Origin: Streptomyces spinoverrucosus | GTDB taxonomy: Bacteria; Actinomycetota; Actinomycetes; Streptomycetales; Streptomycetaceae | Length of the DNA stretch: 64,000 nt | Assembly (NCBI RefSeq): GCF_015712165.1 | Contig: NZ_JADPZX010000002.1 | Location: 62,001 to 126,000 of the forward strand | Direction: 5' to 3' | Shown: piece by piece, positions 60,691 through 64,000 of the stretch | Layout of the letters: every line of letters starts with the position of its first letter | Numbering within the stretch: the stretch's first letter is position 1 | Translations under genes and position numbers: made by a program | Notes under the pieces: generated by a model | Seen by the model: the letters and a program-made list of their open reading frames with translations, nothing else | What the model was told of the DNA's origin: nothing | Database searches by the model: none

Positions 60691-61926
60691 CTACGCCGCC
60701 GCCTTCTCGGCGGACCCGTCCGGCGAGAGGGCGGCGGCCCTGTCGGCGGACGCATCCGGCGCGGCGGTCAGGCGGTGCTTGCGCTTGGGCATGCCGAAGG
60801 TCGGGTGGGAGTTGGCCCACAGCGACATCTTGAGGATGGCCGCCTTGACCCGCGCGGCCTTCCGGCCGCCCACGTACTTCGGCTTCGCCTGCCCCTCGTC
60901 GTCGACCATCTGCAGGATCCCGTCCCGCCGCCCGAGGCTGATGTGGTTGCCCGCGTAGTCCAGCTTGGTGTGCGCGACCTCGCGGCCGGTCAGGCGTCCG
61001 ACGATCGCGTGGATCGCCTGCCTGCCGGTGTAGCCGGCCGAGGCGCAGGACATCGGCAGCGGCCGGCCGTTGTCGCCGATGGCGTAGGCGCTGTCGCCGA
61101 CGGCGTAGACGTTCGGATGCGAGACCGAGCACATGGTGCGATCGACGACGATCTGCCCGTTCTCGGTGACCTCCAGCCCGCCGGCGGCGGCGACGGGGTC
61201 GACCGCGAACCCGGCCGTCCAGACGGTCGCGTCGGACGCCAGGGCGGTGCCGTCGGCACACAGCGCCCGCGTCGCTTCGACGGCTTCGACGCTGGTGTGC
61301 TCCAGGACGGTGATGCCCAGCCGGTCGCAGGCCTGGCGCAGGTGGCTGCGGGCTCCGGCGGAGAGCCGGGCGCCCAACTCGCCGCGGGCGACCAGCGCCA
61401 CCGACAGGCCGGGCCGGGATTCGGCGATCTCGGTGGCGGTCTCGATGCCGGTCAACCCGTCGCCGACGACCAGCACACTCCCGCCCTCGCCCCGCCCGTC
61501 CAGGCTGTCCAGGCGCTTGCGCAGGCGCAGCGCCGAGGGCCGGGCGGCGACGTCGAAGGCGTGCTCGCCCACGCCGGGGACGCCGCCGTCGTCCCCGTGG
61601 CTGCCGAGCGCGTAGACAAGCGTGTCGTAGCCGAGTTCGCCGCCGCCGTCGGCGTCGGCCACGGCGACGACCTGGCGCTCGGGGTCGACGGCTGTGACAC
61701 GGGCCAGGCGCAGCCGTATCGCCGTCCCCGCGAAGACGTCGGTGAGCTTCGGAGCCTCGATCTCCTGGCCGGCCGCGAACTGGTGCAGCCGCAGCCGCTG
61801 GACGAAGTCCGGCTCGGCGTTGACCACGGTGATCTCGGCGTCCGCCGGGGACAGCCGGCGGGTCAGGTTCCCGGCCACGTAGGCCCCGGCATAGCCGGCG
61901 CCGAGGACGACGATGCGGTGCTTCAT
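60691..61926 (-). CDS. FAD-dependent NADH dehydrogenase-like oxidoreductase
   Basis: Pyridine nucleotide-disulphide oxidoreductase fold, 411 aa, close to type II NADH dehydrogenases. The FAD-binding motif IVVLGAGYAGAYVAG opens the protein, the NAD(P) motif VLVVGDGLTGIETATEIAE lies in the middle, and VYAVGDSAY is the second FAD motif. The last 30 residues are Ala/Asp/Ser-rich. First gene of an operon with the ECF41 sigma factor, of which it is the likely target and partner. A TTCCTGACAGGAA palindrome lies 56 bp upstream of its start. Confidence 0.85.
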   Translation of the reverse strand: MKHRIVVLGAGYAGAYVAGNLTRRLSPADAEITVVNAEPDFVQRLRLHQFAAGQEIEAPKLTDVFAGTAIRLRLARVTAVDPERQVVAVADADGGGELGYDTLVYALGSHGDDGGVPGVGEHAFDVAARPSALRLRKRLDSLDGRGEGGSVLVVGDGLTGIETATEIAESRPGLSVALVARGELGARLSAGARSHLRQACDRLGITVLEHTSVEAVEATRALCADGTALASDATVWTAGFAVDPVAAAGGLEVTENGQIVVDRTMCSVSHPNVYAVGDSAYAIGDNGRPLPMSCASAGYTGRQAIHAIVGRLTGREVAHTKLDYAGNHISLGRRDGILQMVDDEGQAKPKYVGGRKAARVKAAILKMSLWANSHPTFGMPKRKHRLTAAPDASADRAAALSPDGSAEKAAA

Positions 61927-61981
61927 GTGTTGCTCCCGTCGATTCGCTTGCTCCTGGTGATTGAGCGGAACAGCGCCCCGA

Positions 61982-62015
61982 TTCCTGACAGGAACCGCAT
62001 GTGATGTGGGTCACA
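61982..62015 (-). promoter_or_regulatory. Palindrome and possible ECF41 promoter
   Basis: TTCCTG-A-CAGGAA (61982-61994) is a perfect 13-bp palindrome upstream of the oxidoreductase. On the minus strand TGTGACC (62015-62009) and TGTC (61990-61987) are 18 nt apart. This is reminiscent of, but not identical to, the reported ECF41 form TGTCACA-N16-CGTC. Confidence 0.35.
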
Positions 62016-62212
62016 GGGCAAGCGCGGCACAGGCGGGGTGCCCGGGGCCGCCGCGAGTGAAGCGCCACAGCAGGCGCTCATTGCCCTCATGTGACGCGGC
62101 CGGCCTTGACGCCCCAGCAGCGTCGTGACTTAACTCAAGGTTTGAACTAGCCGGATTCTCACCCCCGTTACCCGCCGGGCCCCGCCCGGTCCCTCCCCCC
62201 TCGGAGCAGCCC

Positions 62213-63913
62213 ATGCCGAAGTCCCACCGCACACCGACCTGGACGCGCCGCCGAGTGCTGGGCGCGACGGCCGGCGGCACGGCAGCCGCCGCCGTCGGCG
62301 CGTTCGGTACAGCGCGGGCCGCCTCGGCGGCCGACACGAGCGTCACCGCGAGCGGCCCCGGCGACGTCGTCGGCAAGGTCACCGTCGGCTATCAGGGCTG
62401 GTTCGCCTGCAAGGGCGACGGCGCGCCGATCAACGCCTGGTGGCACTGGAGCCCCAACAGCGCCCAGCCGCCGTCCCCGTCCAACCACGGCATCACCTCC
62501 TGGCCGGACGTCCGCGACTACACCAAGACGTACACGACCGCCTACGCCAATCTCGGCAACGGTCGCACGCCGAACCTGTTCTCCTCCCACGACCAGCAGA
62601 CCGTGGACACCCACTTCCTGTGGATGCAGCAGTACGGCATCGACACAGCGGCGCTCCAGCGCTTCAACCCCACGGGCGGTGAAGGACCCACCCGTGACGC
62701 CATGACGGCCAAGGTGCGCAGCGCGGCGGAGGCGTACGGCCGGAAGTTCTACATCATGTACGACGTCACCAGCTGGACGAACATGCAGTCGGAGATCAAG
62801 ACCGACTGGACGAACAAGATGTCGGCGTACACGTCGAGTCCGGCGTACGCCAAGCAGAACGGCAAGCCGGTCGTGTGCGTCTGGGGCTTCGGCTTCAACG
62901 ACGCCAAGCGCGACTTCGCCCCCGCGGCCTGCCTCGACGTCGTCAACTGGTTCAAGAACCAGGGCTGTTACGTCATCGGCGGCGTCCCCACCTGGTGGCG
63001 TACCGGCAACAGCGACTCCCGCCCCGGCTTCAGCGAGGTCTATCACGCCTTCAACATGATCTCCCCGTGGATGGTGGGCCGGATCGGCAAGGCCGCCGAC
63101 TCCGACAACTTCTACAACGTGGCGACCGTCCCCGACATGCAGGAGTGCGCCGCGCACGGCATCGACTACCAGCCGTGCGTGCTCCCCGGCGATGTGGCCG
63201 AACGGCAGCGCGCGCACGGCGACTTCATGTGGCGGCAGTTCTACAACGTGGTCCGGGCCGGGGTGCAGGGCATCTACATCTCGATGTACGACGAGTACAA
63301 CGAGGGCAACCAGATCGCCAAGACCGCCGAGTCGCAGAGCTGGATCCCCACCGACGCCGGTCTGCTCGGCCTCGACGAGGACGGCACCGCCTGCTCCGCC
63401 GACTACTATCTGCGCCTGACCGGCGACGGCGGCCGCATGCTCAAGGGCGAGCTCGCCCTGACCGCGACCCGCCCCACCCAGCCGTACGTCAACGGCACGT
63501 CCGCCGGCACCCCGGCCGCCGCCACGATCACCCTCAAGGCGCGGGCCAACGGCAAGTTCGTGACCGCCGAGAGCGGCGGCACCAAGTCCCTGATCGCCAA
63601 CCGCGACTCGGCCGGCGCCTGGGAGCGCTGCGACCAGATCGACCTGGGCGGCGGCACCATCGCCCTGCGCTCCCGTGCCAACGGTCGTGTCGTCACCGCG
63701 GACAACGCGGGCGCCGCCGCACTGATCGCCAACCGCACCGCCATCGGCCCCTGGGAGACCTTCCAGCTGGTGCGGAACTCCAACGGCACGGTCAGTCTGC
63801 TCGCCGCCGCCAACGGCAAGTACGTGACGGCCGACAACGGCGGAGCCGACCCGCTCATCGCCGGCCGCACGTCGATCGGCACCTGGGAGCAGTTCGACCT
63901 GGCGACGGTCTGA
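62213..63913 (+). CDS. Secreted GH71/99-like hydrolase with beta-trefoil C-domain
   Basis: Exported protein of 566 aa. The signal has twin arginines (WTRRRVLGATAGGTAAAAVG). The catalytic region (about 45-410) resembles glycoside hydrolases of the GH71/GH99 type: VGYQGWFACKGDG, WHWSPN, LFSSHDQQTVDTHFLWMQQY, KFYIMYDVTSW, VWGFGFND and GIYISMYDEYNEGNQ, which holds likely catalytic acids. After a linker, three related blocks (ANGKFVTAESGG, ANGRVVTADNAG, ANGKYVTADNGG) form a fascin-like beta-trefoil that may bind sugars. Substrate unknown. Confidence 0.82.
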   Translation: MPKSHRTPTWTRRRVLGATAGGTAAAAVGAFGTARAASAADTSVTASGPGDVVGKVTVGYQGWFACKGDGAPINAWWHWSPNSAQPPSPSNHGITSWPDVRDYTKTYTTAYANLGNGRTPNLFSSHDQQTVDTHFLWMQQYGIDTAALQRFNPTGGEGPTRDAMTAKVRSAAEAYGRKFYIMYDVTSWTNMQSEIKTDWTNKMSAYTSSPAYAKQNGKPVVCVWGFGFNDAKRDFAPAACLDVVNWFKNQGCYVIGGVPTWWRTGNSDSRPGFSEVYHAFNMISPWMVGRIGKAADSDNFYNVATVPDMQECAAHGIDYQPCVLPGDVAERQRAHGDFMWRQFYNVVRAGVQGIYISMYDEYNEGNQIAKTAESQSWIPTDAGLLGLDEDGTACSADYYLRLTGDGGRMLKGELALTATRPTQPYVNGTSAGTPAAATITLKARANGKFVTAESGGTKSLIANRDSAGAWERCDQIDLGGGTIALRSRANGRVVTADNAGAAALIANRTAIGPWETFQLVRNSNGTVSLLAAANGKYVTADNGGADPLIAGRTSIGTWEQFDLATV

Positions 63914-64000
63914 GCAGGTCGGGGCGAACACCGGGTACGTGAGTCCCCCCCCCGAGTGAGCGAAGCCTGGCCGGAAGCAACAACTCACTTCCCTCAGCAC

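Noticed and set aside
63945..63953. Run of nine C after the last gene
   Set aside because: No hairpin next to it and no coding consequence; possibly a length-uncertain homopolymer.
62168..64000. Long minus-strand frame running off the right edge
   Set aside because: It is the shadow of the GH71/99-like gene, has no recognisable domain and its composition is that of an antisense frame.

Overview
The window is from a high-GC actinobacterium, almost certainly a Streptomyces. Coding DNA is GC-rich with G/C at third positions. The gene families fit that genus: SpoIIE/HATPase phosphatases, a DUF6777-type surface protein, Tat-exported glycoside hydrolases, an ECF41 sigma factor and a stand-alone LuxR-type HTH. 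Nothing looks like core housekeeping, and no rRNA, tRNA or CRISPR array was seen. The content suggests an accessory or arm-like chromosomal region.

Layout. (1) 1-3839: an APC permease and YtcJ-type amidohydrolase operon (cut by the left edge) facing a TetR regulator. (2) 3980-11894: an SH3-like hypothetical, a repeat-rich DUF6777 membrane protein, a 5'-truncated AONS-like aminotransferase, a frameshifted PAS-GAF-SpoIIE-HATPase protein, a small LuxR HTH and a Ser/Thr kinase. (3) 12019-14987: a GH26 enzyme, a pentapeptide/cysteine-cluster protein and a DinB-like protein. (4) 15098-18647: a GABA-type aminotransferase, a semialdehyde dehydrogenase and a GntR regulator. (5) 18745-27895: a five-gene biosynthetic operon. 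It makes 2,3-diaminopropionate (SbnA and SbnB), carries a TauD/SyrP-like oxygenase, a truncated-C/A/PCP/TE NRPS, and a PCP-bearing membrane protein with three beta-helix domains like the C-terminal half of poly-lysine synthetase. This is the strongest candidate for a new system. (6) 28166-36260: GlxA-type regulator, HD-domain protein, PhoD phosphatase, a frameshifted aldo/keto reductase and a second SpoIIE/HATPase phosphatase.

(7) 36524-45104: a minus-strand catabolic operon (3-hydroxyisobutyrate dehydrogenase-like, M24 peptidase-like, aldehyde dehydrogenase, two amidohydrolases, one of them frameshifted) facing a LacI regulator. (8) 45210-53403: a DctA-type carrier, malic enzyme, 2-oxoacid dehydrogenase E2 and fused E1, facing a VOC protein and a FadR-type GntR. 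Repeated palindromes of the form TGCAATCGATTGCA lie in front of the LacI gene, the catabolic operon and dctA. Two palindromes containing TGGATCCA lie between the E1 gene and the VOC/GntR pair. These give two readable local regulons. (9) 53498-63913: a Tat-exported amidohydrolase, an aldo/keto reductase, two LysR regulators around an MFS pump, the ECF41 sigma factor with its oxidoreductase, and a GH71/99-like hydrolase with a beta-trefoil tail.

Working together: dctA, malic enzyme and the dehydrogenase would take C4-dicarboxylates through pyruvate to acetyl-CoA. The SbnA/SbnB pair would make L-Dap and release 2-oxoglutarate, the co-substrate of the adjacent oxygenase. Three genes are each broken by one base in or beside a G/C-rich or homopolymeric stretch. 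That pattern may reflect sequencing error rather than real decay, so these should be checked before being called pseudogenes.
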